Below, piece after piece: positions 35,060-47,600 of a stretch of DNA of 64,000 nucleotides. The stretch spans positions 19,351,100 through 19,415,099 of the forward strand of contig NC_044920.1 of the NCBI RefSeq assembly GCF_003576645.1, written 5' to 3'. Each line of letters starts with the position of its first letter. The first letter of the stretch is position 1. Both the position numbers and the translations under genes were made by a program. Below the pieces are notes generated by a model. It ran no database searches, was not told the DNA's origin, and worked only from the letters and a program-made list of their open reading frames with translations. The stretch comes from Ipomoea triloba. Its lineage: Eukaryota > Streptophyta > Magnoliopsida > Solanales > Convolvulaceae.

Positions 35060-35255
35060 CTCAAATAACCCATTACCCAGCAAATTGAAGTGAGAAACTA
35101 ACTCAAATAACCCATTACCCAGCAAATTGAAGTGAGAAACTACCTTTTATAACCCATTACCCAGCAAATTGAAGTGAGAAACTACCTTTTAATATCTTTG
35201 GAATACATAATTGAAGTGAGAAACTACCTTTTAATATCTTTGGAATACATTATAT
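35060..35255. repeat. stair-step duplication block 1
   Basis: The sequence around CATTACCCAGCAAATTGAAG and AACTACCTTTTAATATC, single in copy 1, appears as four overlapping partial copies. Each copy starts and ends further downstream than the previous one. This is not a regular tandem repeat. Confidence 0.9.
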
Positions 35256-35670
35256 TTTAAATTTTCAAATTTTTATTAATTCATTTAATTTTTTTTCTTA
35301 AACTAGGAATTTCTTTATTCATAATAACTCATTCAACAATAATGGTTGGACCAAATGAACCCAAGCAGAACACCTAAAGGAAAGTCCATAGCTCCTATAT
35401 CATAATCTCATTGCATGACGTTGTCATCTATGCTACCAACAATATCCGAAATGCAAATAACACACTACCAACAAAAAGGAAGAGAACAAATAGTAAAGAT
35501 GAAGACAATGACAATGTTACTCAAAAGATAATTAAGAACACTTAGAAAAATTCAAATTAAAAGTAGTATTTATTTAGACTATCATTTTTAGACCAAATAT
35601 TTAGACTATCGATTTATAAGGTTGCAAACATTTATTTTAGTAATAATTATAATGAATTTTCTATATTATC

Positions 35671-35895
35671 TTCGATTCATATACTTTGAGTTAGATATTT
35701 AAATAAAAAAATTCCGATTCATATACTTTGAGTTAGATATTTAAATAAAAAAATTCGACTTCATATACTTTGAGTTAGATATTTAAATAAAAAAATTCGA
35801 CATCATATACTTTGAGTTAGATATTTAAATAAAAAAATTCGACATTCAATTATTTGAGTTAGATATTTAAATAAAAAAATTCGACATTCAATTAT
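35671..35895. repeat. stair-step duplication block 2
   Basis: Five overlapping partial copies of the segment containing TTAGATATTTAAATAAAAAA, which is single in copy 1. Successive copies begin at CGATTC, TTCAT, TCAT and TTGAG. They end at ATTC, TTCGAC, TTCGACA, CAATTAT and finally continue, so both borders slide in one direction. Confidence 0.9.
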
Positions 35896-35993
35896 CCATG
35901 TATAAATTTCTCCTATATAATTTTGCATTGATATACTTTCAAATATTTATTTAAATATAAATATTGGGCATTAACCCATTCGCGCAATGCGCG

Positions 35994-36158
35994 TATATAA
36001 ATGTTTTGAATTCGAAGCTTTGAGAATGTATCTTTACCTAACAATGACATTTGCATATTTTATTATGCTGCATGCTGCTTGATGTTTTCAGGTTTTGGAA
36101 TAACAAATTAAATTTAAAAGATATTAATAATCTAAATAAATTATAGAACGCATTGGTA

Positions 36159-36197
<39 letters not shown>

Positions 36198-38749
36198 TAT
36201 ACTTAAACAGAAGTGCTAGCTTTCCCGCTCATTTTAGTCCAAAAAATTTGAAATCGGTCAACATAATATTATACAATAATTCCTTATCAGAAATTCTAAC
36301 CTTCCTTATCATTCCTTATTTATGGCTAAAATTGACAAAATATGATTCCATTTCTTATTATACACGAAAATTAATAAAATATTTTATTCAATTCCATTCC
36401 TGTATGGATTCCTTATTTATGTACATATATTAACAAAATAGTTACACGAAAAGTAATAATTATTAAAAAAAAATTATAGTTATTATGCCATGCAATTCAA
36501 TTATAGTTCAAAATATTTTAATCTTGCGTATTTTTAATATATATATATATATATATTACTATATGATGTATATTATAGTATGAAAAAAAATTATTATTAT
36601 ATTATTTTATTGTACGTAATTAAATTCCTCACATGATAATATTAAAAAAAAAAATTCAACAATCAAATTACTATATGTTGAATATTATAGTATTCCAAAA
36701 AAAATATTACTCCGTACTATATTATATTAATGTACGTAATTAAATTCCTCTCATGATAATATTCAAAAAAAAATTATAACAATCAAATTACTATAGGATG
36801 TATATTATTGTGTTCAAAAAAAAATATTACTATATTATGTTAATGTACGTAATTAAATTCCTCTCATGATATACCATGCAATTCAATTATGGTTCAAAAT
36901 ATTTTAATATTGTGTATTTTTTATTTTATATTAGTAAACAATCAAATTACTATATGATGTATATTATAGTATTCAAAAAAAATTACTATATTATGTTAAT
37001 GTACGTAATTAAATTTCTCTCATGATAATATTAAAAAAATTCCAACAATCAAATAAATATATGATGTATATTATACTATAACAACAAATTCAGTCAATTT
37101 TTAGCTAGAACAATAGGTAACAATTATAGATCTGGAAAAAAAGATGGATGAATCGAACTTAGATGTCGTATTTTCTTAAACTCTACCGCAAAAAAAAAAA
37201 CAAAAAAAAAAACTTTAAATTACAGATTTCAACAATTCTATTCAAGAAACAAATAGGAATCATACTTATCTGGTACTGAAAATGAAGATTTCAAACGAAA
37301 ACTACATCGGAAGAGATGCGTAATCGCCGGTAAATCGGAGCTGTATATGTGTATGCTTTCCTGATCTGTCTTACTAGAACACCATAGATGGATTATTTGG
37401 ATCATTGGTGTGGTTTAGATGACAGATTGCGAGAGTTTATTGTGACCGATAGATGAGAGAGAGATGAGTGATGAGAGATAAGCAGAGCGATTGAGCGAAG
37501 GAAACAATGTCAGCCTCATTTCTTTTTTCATTAGTATATATATATATATTACAGTAATACGGAGTATCTTTTACATGTACTAATGTATGTATACGGTATA
37601 CAAATATATATACGGTACATATATATCTATATACGGTATACAAATATATACAAAGGTTTGTCCAGAATCCGTGTGGAACAAAGTATCGATACATCTGGCT
37701 GATGATGCTCAGCACAATCATAGGAACTTAATCGAGCGAAGGAAACAAGGGATTGTCGGAAACTATTATTTCGTTTATGCATGAACTTCAGTTTGTATAC
37801 GGTACACATATAAGTTGATATTAATATATATGTATTTTCGTTTAACAAGGGATTGTCGGAAACTATTATTTCGTTTAATATATATGTATTTTTTAATATA
37901 TATGTATTAAAATATATAATACTAAATTTAATATTAATATAATAAAAATGGTATATATATATAGTATATTCTGAATAATATCTTTTCCCAGATAATGAAA
38001 ATTGTGTGCCCAACGAAGTTGTACGTCCACTTCAACTGAAAGATGTTGTATCCGATCCAACTAAAAACAAAACTTATGGAGGATTGCAGTCACTAATGGT
38101 TAGTCTTTAAAAATGTTAATAATATTTTTCATTTCAAATAAAATTTTTATATATTACTAAATACTAATTCGATTATTTTAGCAGGAACATCACGTCAAAA
38201 TGTAGTGAAAAACAGTTTGCATATTATATGGTACATATAAATATACCGTTGGGCCATTGTTTTGGGCTTGGTCATGGTCCTATATATATATAATATTTAG
38301 ATTTATTAGTGTTATTGTTATTATTTTATTATTATTAGTGTTAGGGTTATTATTATTATTTTTATTACTATTGTTAGTAGTAATTGTATTCTACAAGTTT
38401 TTAATTACTAATTATTTTTTTATTACATTTTGATTTATATTTATTATGTTATTAATATTATTAGTTATATTATTAATATTAGTATTATTTTTATTATTAT
38501 AAGGGTTAGTGTTATTGTTATTATTTTTATTATTAGTATTAGAATTCATATTATTATTTTTATTATTACTGTTAGTAGCAATAGTATTCTAAAAGTTTTT
38601 AATTACTAATTATTATTTATTCTTGAGAATGTTATTATTATTTTGACGAGCATTGTTATCAATTTTGATGAGTAAATGTGAGCAAATTAAATTAGGAAAA
38701 ATTAAACTAGGTTGGTGATAACAAAATTAAGTAATCATGGAGTGAAACA
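35994..38749. repeat. AT-rich region with repeated blocks
   Basis: (TA)n at 36162-36196. Between 36556 and 37080 a unit of about 100-170 bp (ATCAAATTACTATATGATG ... TGTACGTAATTAAATTCCTC) occurs four to five times. AACAAGGGATTGTCGGAAAC recurs at about 37744 and 37843. ATT-rich blocks at 38301 and 38500 are also duplicated. Bases 37983-38108 contain a short protein-like stretch (VPNEVVRPLQLKDVV) that I cannot assign. Confidence 0.6.
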
Positions 38750-39178
38750 TATTGGCGGGTCCTAATGCTAGGACTAAGGTATTAATTGCTAGAATGACTA
38801 TCACTCCATCAAACCCAAGATTACCTTTCGTTCAGACCCAATATTACATTTCGTTCAACAGAAAGACAATTTCCACTTATGCTGTCATATGCAATGACTA
38901 TTAACAAGAGTCAAGGGCAAACACTTTTCAATGTTGGTTTGATACTCAAGAAACCAATTTTTGTACAAGAGTGAGTTATTCAGACGGACTAAAGATTTTA
39001 GTATGTGATGAATCAAAACAAAAGTGTAATTTTACAACTAATGTAGTTTACAAAGAGGTCTTTAATAATTTATAATTTATTTAATTATTAATATTCTTTT
39101 ATTTTTTTTTCGTTTTCTTCAATATTTCATTACACTTGATATATTTTCATTCCGTGCATCGCACGGGTCAACTGCTAG
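38750..39178 (+). pseudogene. Helitron helicase C-terminus and 3' end
   Basis: Broken plus-strand frames encode the end of the RepHel PIF1-like helicase: [20 protein letters not shown], then [20 protein letters not shown] (the SF1 helicase [10 protein letters not shown] motif), then SDGLKILVCDE and TTNVVYKEVF. A short duplication and stops disrupt it. It ends with the hairpin CCGTGCATCGCACGGG, CTGCTAG and T at 39179. It is the 3' part of a formerly autonomous Helitron. The putative leader of the NHL gene starts only tens of bases downstream. Confidence 0.85.
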
Positions 39179-39214
39179 TTTAGATTAAATAACAAAGAAA
39201 AGGGTTTAAAAGTT

Positions 39215-39345
39215 TTATTTTAATTCTGAAGTTCTGATTATTACCAACAAAGACCAGCCTTCCATCTCATGCCTCGCCTCGCCGGACCAGAGACCAGAGG
39301 GGCAGAGACCAGTCCTCCATCTCCTCTCCTGTCGACGAAGCCAAG
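39215..39345 (+). promoter_or_regulatory. probable 5' untranslated exon of the NHL gene
   Basis: A GC-richer, CT-rich leader-like block ends GAAGCCAAG before a GTACTCCT donor. It would splice to the acceptor TTAATACAG at 41587, about 75 bp before the start codon. It contains an upstream ATG (39270) whose frame would end in the next exon. Transcription would start almost at the end of the Helitron. Inferred from composition and splice signals. Confidence 0.45.
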
Positions 39346-40105
39346 GTACTCCTCCGGTCTCCTCTCCTTGATTTATGGCTTGAACATTGATTTCTGGCTT
39401 GTACCGTTGAACACTTGAACTTTGATTTCTGGCTTGATTGCTTGAAGCCTTGAACTTGATTTTTGATTTTGTTTTTTGGCTTGAACAGTTGAAGTGATGA
39501 TTCTGTTGAACATTAATGATTGAACAGTTGAAGTGTTGATTCTGTTCTCCATACAATGTACTTTGAAATATTGCTTTATATGTGTATCTTTGGATGCTGC
39601 TGTACACTTATTTATATTATATTAGTAAGTTTTAACTTAAAAACCAGTTTATCATCCATTGGATTTGCAATGTCCTTTAAGGCTGTTCCCTTTATTGTGA
39701 GATAAGCAACTGCTTTGTTTGGTTGGAAATTTTGCAGTATACATCTTTAAAAACAAATTAAAAGTGCTGCTTTGCAATTTTAGTTTCATACTGAAAGTAT
39801 GTTTTTCTACCTTTATGCATCTGAGATTTACTGATTTTATCACAAGGAGAAGCTTCAGAGTTCAGAATGCTCATTGCTATTATTCAAAAAATTATTCAAT
39901 AAACGGAGTGGCATATGCTGCATTCTGCTTTTGATTGGACTACTATTGACTATTAATTAATTATTAGCACTAGTTATTGACCACAAAATTTTACAATTTT
40001 AGTTGTTCAATTGGATTTTCCATTTTTTCCTGTTATTTATATTGCTTGTCAAAAACTGAATAATTGATTTAAACTCTTAACCAATGAATCTGAAGTTTCC
40101 ACTCA
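39346..40105. other. leader intron of the NHL gene, unique part
   Basis: TTGAAC/TGATTCTG words recur (39380-39545), but nothing is coding. Presumed first intron. Confidence 0.35.
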
Positions 40106-40562
40106 GGGTGTGTTTGGAAACCCGTAAAATGACATCTAGAAAATGTTTTTTGGAAAATGACTCATTTCCAAGAAACATTTTTATTTCCCGTGTTTGGTTG
40201 TAATCTTGTATACAATATATTTATAAAAAAAAAACTGGTTTCCGGCGGAAACCAGATTTCAGCATGTTTCTGCCACTGGAGGTAAAAAAAAAAAGTCTAA
40301 AACTATAAAAAAGAAAAGAAGGAAAAATATGGCGGAGGGAGAAGAAGGCGGAGGAAGAAGGCCTGGAAGATGACGGAGGAAGAAAAAGCTGCGTGTCTGG
40401 AAAATGACTTCCCCCAAAAAAACAAGGGATAGTTGTTTTTCAGAAAAACAAGGGCATTTTCCACTTTGACCAAAAATCATTTTCCATGACTTCAATTTTC
40501 CAATCCTTGCCAAACACCGGAAACCCGAAAAATGATCATTTTCCGGGTTTCCAAACACACCC
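40106..40562. mobile_element. Tourist-like MITE in the leader intron
   Basis: Terminal inverted repeats GGGTGTGTTTGGAAACCCG and CGGGTTTCCAAACACACCC bound 457 bp of non-coding sequence, with TCA on both sides (40103-40105, 40563-40565). The structure fits a PIF/Harbinger MITE. It lies inside the presumed first intron of the NHL gene. Confidence 0.8.
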
Positions 40563-40919
40563 TCAATGTGCAAAATGTAGTATTTTCCACTACATCTTTA
40601 GTGGAAAACATTCATTTATTCAACCTGCTGTCTATTCTTGGCTGTGTACTCACTACTTTGATGCTGAACATGCAGAGTAAGAGATGTTTTAAATTCATTG
40701 ACTCCAAAGAAGGACAGTGGTCCATATGGAAACTCAATGCTTACAAAGTTATTTGCAGACTCAATAGGTAGTGGTTCATTGAATTATTGTCTTGGTAGGA
40801 TGATTCAATTAATGAGTAGGATAAATAAGCTGCCTCTATTGACTATTGTTATAAAAACATATATAATAGAAAATTATTGACTTGAGATATGAATTAAAAT
40901 CTTGTTGGGATTTGCAAAG

Positions 40920-41075
40920 CAAACTGAAGTCCGAACCGAACCAAATCCGAACCGAAACCGAACAGAACTACAATGTTAAACCGAATGTTTCATTTTTTCA
41001 AAATCGTACAAACCGAAACTGAACCGAAGCTGAAAAAAAAAAACCCCGAACCGAAGATCGAAATGCCCACCCCTA
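40920..41075. repeat. CCGAACC-rich MITE-like repeat
   Basis: Many CCGAAC/CCGAAAC words ending GCCCACCCCTA, a right end common to hAT-type MITEs. No matching left end was found. Similar to words near 19.2 kb and 20.2 kb. Confidence 0.5.
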
Positions 41076-41662
41076 AATTCAGGACAAAAGCACATAAAAG
41101 CAAGCAAAATAGAAGCCAATAATTTGTGGCTGAAGCCTTCGTCAACCAAACATGTTTTTCAAACAGTTTTGCTCAAATTATCAGTACAATTAAACATGTA
41201 TTTTTGTACTTTTTGTATTTTAAATATAAAAAATGCTTTTTGAGGACACATTATTTGAAGTGTAGATTTTATTTCAACGTGCTCAGATCTGTTTTAACTT
41301 TTAAATTTTGCCTGTTTTAATTTCATTTGGATAATTTTTGGATTTTTATGGTACTTTTCTGCCAAAAGATGTGTATGATTTGCACTTTGACACTGTTTTA
41401 TCATGCATAGTCCTTTATGGTTGCTCAATTTTGGAACTCATATCTGAAACATGCTGCACCTGCTGGATTTTTGTTATGCCAACTTGTTTCTTCAATTGAC
41501 ATTCTTGTGTAACCTTTGATGCTGATAGATGTATTGTCTTTCTGAGGCAGCATATTAATCTTTCTTTTCTCTTAAATCTTAATACAGCAAGATCCAGTGC
41601 TTAATAGGGGCCCTTTGTCGTTTTTAAAAGAGCTATTTTGGTGTTAAACCCATATTAATAAA

Positions 41663-44600
41663 ATGGGAATACCAGTGGCTCTAAGACTTCATTGCTTGAA
41701 AGAAATTCATAGACTCTTACCTCTAAATCATGCAGGTAAACACCGATGCTAAATTTTGATGAACATTATTTCCAATCTTTAATAAATAAACATTTTTTGT
41801 TATTTTTCCAATGGAACTGTTCATTCATATCAGGGAAAAGTTATCGGCTTCTTGGAGGAGCTGGAAGTTTAGTTCCATTGTCTTTGAGCTCATCACTTCA
41901 GAAATCCATTGGAAGCATTGAAAAACATGATTACGAAAGCTGTGATTATCGTAGGTAAAGTTTTATCATTTTTACTGCTTCTAGAATTTCATTTTCTCCT
42001 TATTGTTTTATGATGCCTTGGCCATTAATTTTGATTCTATATGAGTTGTGTTCAATTAGTGGAGAAAAATAGTAATGTGCAGGAAACAATAGTGTTTCAG
42101 TTTGAATTGGAGAAGAAATGAGAATTTTTTGGCTTACAGGGACCCATCCTCTCATGGCTATATATGTGTACTAACTAGTACAGAGATTCCTTTATTTGTC
42201 TAAGATATTCAATTCTATGATCCAATTCTTCTGTTTGGTTTATCTTTACACGTCTCTGACACAATAATTGCTTGCAGTTTTCAAAGTATATAGAAGTAAT
42301 TCCTATATGTAGATAGAACGCATTGCATTTTAGTCCTCTTTTGTTTTTGATGCTGTTGCATTTCTAACTTGTCTCTCTTTCAGGTATTCAACTATATCAA
42401 AATCAAAACAAGAGTCTCTTCCACAACATGATTTATTGTCCTTCATCCAATCTACTATTAACAAGCATGAAGGTGAAATAAATTCTCTGAACACAATTCC
42501 CAGCAATAATGTATTAAGTGTGCATTTTATAAAGTTGCATCATTAGATATCTCTTTCCAGCAATTATATAGGCCCTTTCACAAGTTGTGCTATGTATTCG
42601 TATTGCCATTAACCAGGCTGCATCACTGTGGACTGAGTTATGAGAGCCATTATTATGAATTATGATCAAGACCCCTCATGTGATAACTGTGCATGATGTA
42701 TCTGAGAATCTTTCAGTATACCTTAATGACATTGCCACTTTTTGAAATAGTTAATACTCATTATTGCTTTCATGGTTACTGAATCTTGAAAAAGTTTATC
42801 TATTCTGAATTTGACGATCAATAGAGTGTACAAGCCAGATCACCCCATCTTCCACCTCTAACTTTCTTTTTTACACTTCTACTCGAATGTACAGGCCCTT
42901 CTCATTGTTGGTTAAACGGAATTGCGTTGAAAAAGAATTTCTTTAAGAAAGAAGGCATTACTTTAGTTCTTGTAGCTGAATTCTTTCAAGGTTCCTCTTT
43001 GTCACAGCATGACCTTTTTATCATGCTTGATAAAGTCAAATTACTTCAGCAGAGGTAATATGCCCTTGACTTTATGGCTTCTTTAATAATATTCTCAATT
43101 GGTTTGAGACTTTTGAAATTGCAGGTATCCTTTCCTTCCAGTAATGGGATATCAATATTGCACATCTCCCCTTCTCTCTAAAGATGGTTACACACATTTG
43201 CTCCGAAGAGTGATGAAGGAATACATAACCTTTCCTATTTTGTTGTCTAACAAGAATTTTCCTAAGGTTTGTTGCATATCATCACTTTGAGCCAAAAATT
43301 GCAAACACATTGTTAGACATTATATGGTAGAAATATATTCAATATGATCTTAGGGATTATGTACATATTCTTAGAGATTTATTTCCTATACTTACCTTAG
43401 TTAGTATTGTATAGTCTTGTATAAATAGGTGTTATGCCTTTGATTAATATATGAAAATATGGAGTTCTCCATTCAACATGGTATCAAGAGCCCTAGGGTT
43501 TGAAGAAAAAAAATCAGTTTTTTTTCCTTCTTTTTTTCTGCGCACACGGCAGAAGATTTTGGGTCGGAGGTTTCACCGGCCGGTTGTCGTCACCTTCCGC
43601 ACCATTGGAGTCGCCGGTCGCCGAGTAGCCGATCTGCAAAGTTTGGAGGCCATCTGCCCGGAGCGTGACTCTCACGCGCCACCGCCACACCACGCCGGAA
43701 TCCCACGCGCCGGCGCGTGAGGGCATCTCCGACGCCGGAATCGACTCCGGCTCACCTTCCCAGTCTCGCCCGGCCACCCCCAACGCAGTTCTAGACTCGG
43801 TTTTTTGCATTGGACGACCTGGTAATATCTTTCTGTATTATTATGGGATGACAGTGTAGTTCTCTGCCTACATTTGGTTGATCTGTTTGGTTCTCTCTGT
43901 ATTTTTGGGTTGTCAGTATCGTTTTCTGCCTACAGTGTGGTTGGTCTGATTGTTCACTGGTTAGGCACTTAGAGTGGTTGTTTCTTTGTTGCGTAGCATA
44001 ATGACTGAGCATGAGTCTATAGTTGTGTCTGATATTCTTCCAGTTAATGCAAGAATCACAGAACACAAACTAAATGGCTCAAATTACTCGGAATGGAAAC
44101 GAACCATTAAAATCTATTTGCTTAGTATTGACAAAGATGCTCATATGACTGACAACCCGCCTAAGGATGAAAAGGAAAAACGAATTTGGTTGCGTGATGA
44201 TGCTAAATTATTTCTTCAAATACGGAACTCAATTGATTCTGAGATTTTTGGTTTTGTCAGTCGCTGTGACACTGTCAAAGAACTACTAGAGTATCTCAAT
44301 TTTTTGTATTCGGGTAAAGGCAACATTATTCGAATTTATGACGTTTGTAAGGCGTTTTATCGTGCTGAAATGCTTGACAAATCCCTTCAGACTTATTTTA
44401 TGGAATTCAAAAAAACTTATGAGGCCCTTAACGAGTTGATGCCATTTACATCGGATATACAAGAACAACAGAAACAAAGAGAACAGATGGCTATCATGAG
44501 CTTTTTGGCTGGTCTCCATCCTCGACTAGAACCAGCCAAGTCCCAGGTATTGTCCAGTGAGGAGCTCAAATCCCTTTCTGATGTGTTTTCTAGAGTACTA

Positions 44601-47600
44601 CGCACAGAGACATTTCAAACTCCCCAGTCCAGCAGCGTCCTTGTTAGCCAGAAATCAAAGGGGGAGTCTGTGAGTTCGTCTTATCACGGTAGGGACCCTC
44701 ATGGACAGCAGTCAAATACAATTATTTGCCGTTATTGTCAAAGACCGGGGCACATGAAGAAGGATTGCCGAAAGCTTCAGAATAGAAATCAGGGAAATCG
44801 GTCTGCAAATGTGGTGTCTTCAGATGTTAATGGTGAGAAAACAATTGTAATCTCTGTGGATGAGTATGCTAAGTACCAGAAGTATCAAGAATCTTCATCA
44901 TCTGCCCCAGTTATAGCTGCTGCCACCTCAGGTAATCCCAACACTTGCCTCGTCTCTTCAGCTTCCAAATGGGTTATTGATTCGGGGGCCACGGATCATA
45001 TGACAGGTAACTCTAAACTCCTATCTACCTTTCAATCATCTCCATCCACTTCCCATGTCACTCTAGCTGATGGATCCACCTCTAGGGTGCTTGGGATTGG
45101 TACTGCTAATCCAACTCCTGATCTCCCGTTATCCTCTGTCCTGAGCCTTCCCAACTTGTCTTTTAATTTGATCTCTGTTAGTTAGATCACTAATGCTCTG
45201 AATTGTTCTGTAACCTTCTTTCCTACTCATTGCATGTTCCAGGATCTTATGACGAAGCAGATTATTGGTAAAGGACATGAGTCTGGTGGCCTCTATATTC
45301 TTGATTCCTATATCCCGAGACCGGTTGCTTGCTTCGGGATGGGTACTCCCTTTGAAGTCCACTGTCGTTTGGGACACCCTTCTTTACCTTTGTTGAAAAC
45401 AATGTGTCTGCAATTTAGTAAGGTGTCGTCTTTAAATTGTGAGTCTTGTCAGTTTGCTAAACATCATCGAGTTAGTTTGAGTCCTAGAGTCAATAAACGA
45501 GCAAATGCTCCATTTGAGTTGGTTCATTCTGATGTTTGGGGTCCTTGTCGTATTATGACTAAATTTGGGTTTCAGTATTTTGTTACTTTTGTTGACGACT
45601 ACTCTCGCATGACTTGGTTATATTTTATGAAAAGTCGGTCTGAGTTGTTTTCTCATTTCCGTGCTTTTTGTTCTGAGATACAAACGCAATTTAATACTCC
45701 TGTTCGTATATTGCGAAGTGATAATGCTAAAGAGTACTTTTCTGAACCCTTTTCTTCTTATATGCTTGACCATGGTATGTTACATCAATCGTCTTGTGTT
45801 GACACTCCATCTCAGAATGGGGTTGCTGAAAGAAAGAATAGGCACTTATTAGAAACTGCTCGAGCTCTCATGTTCCAAATGCAGGTTCCCAAACACTTTT
45901 GGGCTGATGCAGTTTCTACTGCATGTTTTTTGATTAATCGTATGCCATCTTCGGTTTTACGTGGTACAACACCCTATCAGTGTCTTTTCCCTCAAAAGTC
46001 TGTGTTTCCTATTCCACCAAAAACATTTGGATGTACTTGTTTTGTGAGAGATGTTAGGCCCCATATCACGAAGTTAGATCCAAAATCTCTAAAGTGCATC
46101 TTTTTGGGATATTCTCTTGTCCAGAAGGGGTATAGGTGTTATTGTCCGTCCACAGGAAGATATCTAGTGTCTATTGATGTAACCTTCCATGAAGATGTTC
46201 CCTTCTCACCTCCTTCTAAATCTGAGAGCCATGGAGATGATGACGATGTTCTCATCTACACGGTTACCACCGCTTCCGCTCCTATCCCAGCTTTACGACC
46301 ACCAATCACTCAGGTATATTCTCGTAAACAACGGTTTGTTCCAAAAGTAGTAAACCCCAATCCAGACACTTCTTTGGCTCCTGACAGTATGCCTGATTCA
46401 TGTCCTGAGCCGGCTTCTTCGTCGTTTGATCAAGAAACCTTGCTGATAGCCATCCGCAAAGGTAAAAGATCTTGTACTTACCCTGTTTCATCTTTTGTCT
46501 CTTATACTCACTTACCTCCTATTTCCTGCTCTTTTATTGCTTCTGTTGACTCTATACAACCTCCTAAAACTGTCAAACAAGCCCTGTCCCATTCTGGTTG
46601 GCGTGCTGCTATGATTGAGGAAATGACTGCCTTAGATTTCAATGGTACATGGGACTTGGTGGATTTACCTATTGGTAAGAAGGCCATTGGGTGCAAATGG
46701 GTGTTTGCAGTGAAGGTAAATCCTGATGGTTCAGTGGCTCGATTGAAGGCTCGTCTTGTTGCAAAAGGGTATGCTCAAACCTATGGTATTGATTACTCTG
46801 ACACATTCTCCCCGATTGCAAAATTAACCTCTGTTAGATTACTCATCTCGATGGCTGCCACGTATGATTGGCCCTTACACCAACTGGACATTAAAAATGC
46901 CTTTCTACATGGTGATCTTCACGAAGAAGTCTACATGGAGCAACCACCCGGGTTTGTTGCTCAGGGGGAGTACGGTAAAGTTTGTCGCCTTCGCAAATCT
47001 CTATACGGCCTAAGGCAAAGCCCTCGTGCATGGTTTGGAAAATTCAGTCAAGCAATTGAAAGATTTGGCATGTTGAAAGGGAAGTCTGATCATTCTGTTT
47101 TTTATAAACATTCTCAAGCCGGTATTATCTTATTAGTGGTCTATGTGGATGACATTGTCATCACAGGTAGTGACACTGCTGGTATTGTATCTCTTAAGAC
47201 CTTTCTTCATAGTCAATTCCAGACTAAAGATCTTGGCGCATTAACATATTTTCTAGGTGTCGAGGTACTACGAAGTAAGAAAGGTATATTTCTCTCTCAA
47301 AGGAAATATGTACTTGATCTATTGACAGAAACAGGGAAATTAGGAGCTAAGCCTTGCACTACTCCAATGATCCCTAATTCACAATTGACCTTAGAGGGGG
47401 AGCCATTTGATGATCCAGAAAGATATAGACGGTTGGTTGGTAAGCTAAACTACCTGACTGTAACCCGACTTGATATTGCTTATTCAGTCAGTATTGTAAG
47501 TCAATTTATGGCATCTCCAACTGTTGACCATTGGAGAGCTGTTGAACAAATCTTGAACTACTTGAAAGGGGTTCCAGGGCGTGGAATTGTATATCAAAAT

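Larger units (their letters stand above)
34167..35993 (+). mobile_element. non-autonomous Helitron, long copy 2
   Basis: Closely similar to 29842-31399 throughout, but it lacks the first bases of the 5' end. At the 3' side it stops after GCGCAATGCGCGT without AAAACTAG. It is about 270 bp longer because of two blocks of overlapping partial duplications (35060-35255 and 35675-35895). Both termini are therefore defective, and it is presumably immobile. Confidence 0.85.

Noticed and set aside
37437..38013. Two minus-strand frames rich in Tyr/Ile/Val
   Set aside because: They translate TA/TACGGTATAC repeats; no protein features.
43451..43859. Three open frames after the copia 5' LTR
   Set aside because: They lie in the copia untranslated leader before gag and have no gag similarity.
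45183..45185. Programmed stop read-through in copia
   Set aside because: The base context after TAG (ATC) does not match the known CARYYA-type read-through signal, so a simple nonsense mutation is preferred; kept only as a possibility in the finding.
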